From positions 1 to 36,750 of IMG/VR virus record IMGVR_UViG_3300033388_001532: 36,750 bases of DNA; one strand, 5' to 3'. The notes below the pieces were generated by a model that ran no database searches, was not told the DNA's origin, and worked only from the letters and a program-made list of their open reading frames with translations. Made by a program: the position numbers and the translations under genes. This document shows positions 36,637 through 36,750 of the stretch, piece by piece (positions within the stretch are counted from its first letter, which is position 1; each line of letters opens with the position of its first letter). Origin of the DNA: a virus.

Positions 36637-36750
36637 ACCCCCGCACAGCGCAGCCTAGGCGCACCACGAAGGGGTGAGCGTATGCAATAGAGCCCTTTTA
36701 CCCCCAACACAGCACCCCCCGTATCATATGCAGCACGCCACGAAAATGAT
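36637..36750. repeat. Right terminal inverted repeat, 114 bp
   Basis: Exact reverse complement of 1-114. The adjoining 36598-36636 is a short noncoding spacer with no homology to the left side. Confidence 0.97.

Noticed and set aside
1-36750. Mu-like transposing phage or composite transposon
   Set aside because: The terminal repeats look like transposon ends, but no transposase, MuB-like protein or integrase is encoded.

Overview
This window looks like the complete genome, or a complete genome-length contig, of a tailed double-stranded DNA phage with a long non-contractile tail (siphovirus-like). The evidence is a full virion assembly line in canonical order: large terminase, portal, ClpP-type prohead protease with a nested scaffold-like tail, decoration-like protein, major capsid protein, head-tail connectors, tail terminator, tail tube, frameshifted tail chaperones, tape measure, distal tail protein, and a Tal-like hub. 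There are no chromosomal housekeeping genes. A lipoprotein signal with a lipobox, sigma70-type promoters and a DnaC-like/RusA/SSB replication set suggest a diderm (Gram-negative) host; the host cannot be named from this sequence. No integrase, DNA polymerase, primase or recognisable endolysin was found.

Layout. Bases 1-114 and 36637-36750 are a perfect 114-bp terminal inverted repeat. The left arm (188-5341) is transcribed leftward as several short units of small, mostly uncharacterised accessory genes. These include zinc-ribbon proteins, a DUF4406-like protein, and a protein with 21 in-frame 12-bp repeats. A divergent control region (5342-5500) separates this arm from a rightward GntR-type winged-helix regulator. 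The rightward structural operon runs from 6176 to 25730 and ends at a strong intrinsic terminator (25757-25794). A new promoter (25801-25830) drives the replication/recombination operon (25991-32240) through a leader that looks like an attenuator. In that leader a short peptide ORF overlaps a nested RNA fold closed by a 9-bp helix and seven Us. The replication set is a Rad52-like annealing protein, SSB, a stand-alone replisome-organiser C-terminal domain, a DnaC-like loader, RusA and a metallophosphatase. The right arm (32272-36544) carries small accessory genes under further promoters and ends in a terminator just before the right terminal repeat.

The two arms mirror each other. Both transcribe outward and end in terminators. 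They share a 93-bp inverted terminator/promoter cassette, recurring promoter and ribosome-binding sequences, and members of one protein family with a Y-x-T-E-T-H-V-P type motif (two copies in each arm). The most unusual aspects are the terminal inverted repeats on a tailed-phage genome that encodes no visible protelomerase or protein-primed polymerase, the mirror-image arms, the modular paralogous families, and the attenuator-like leader at 25801-25991.
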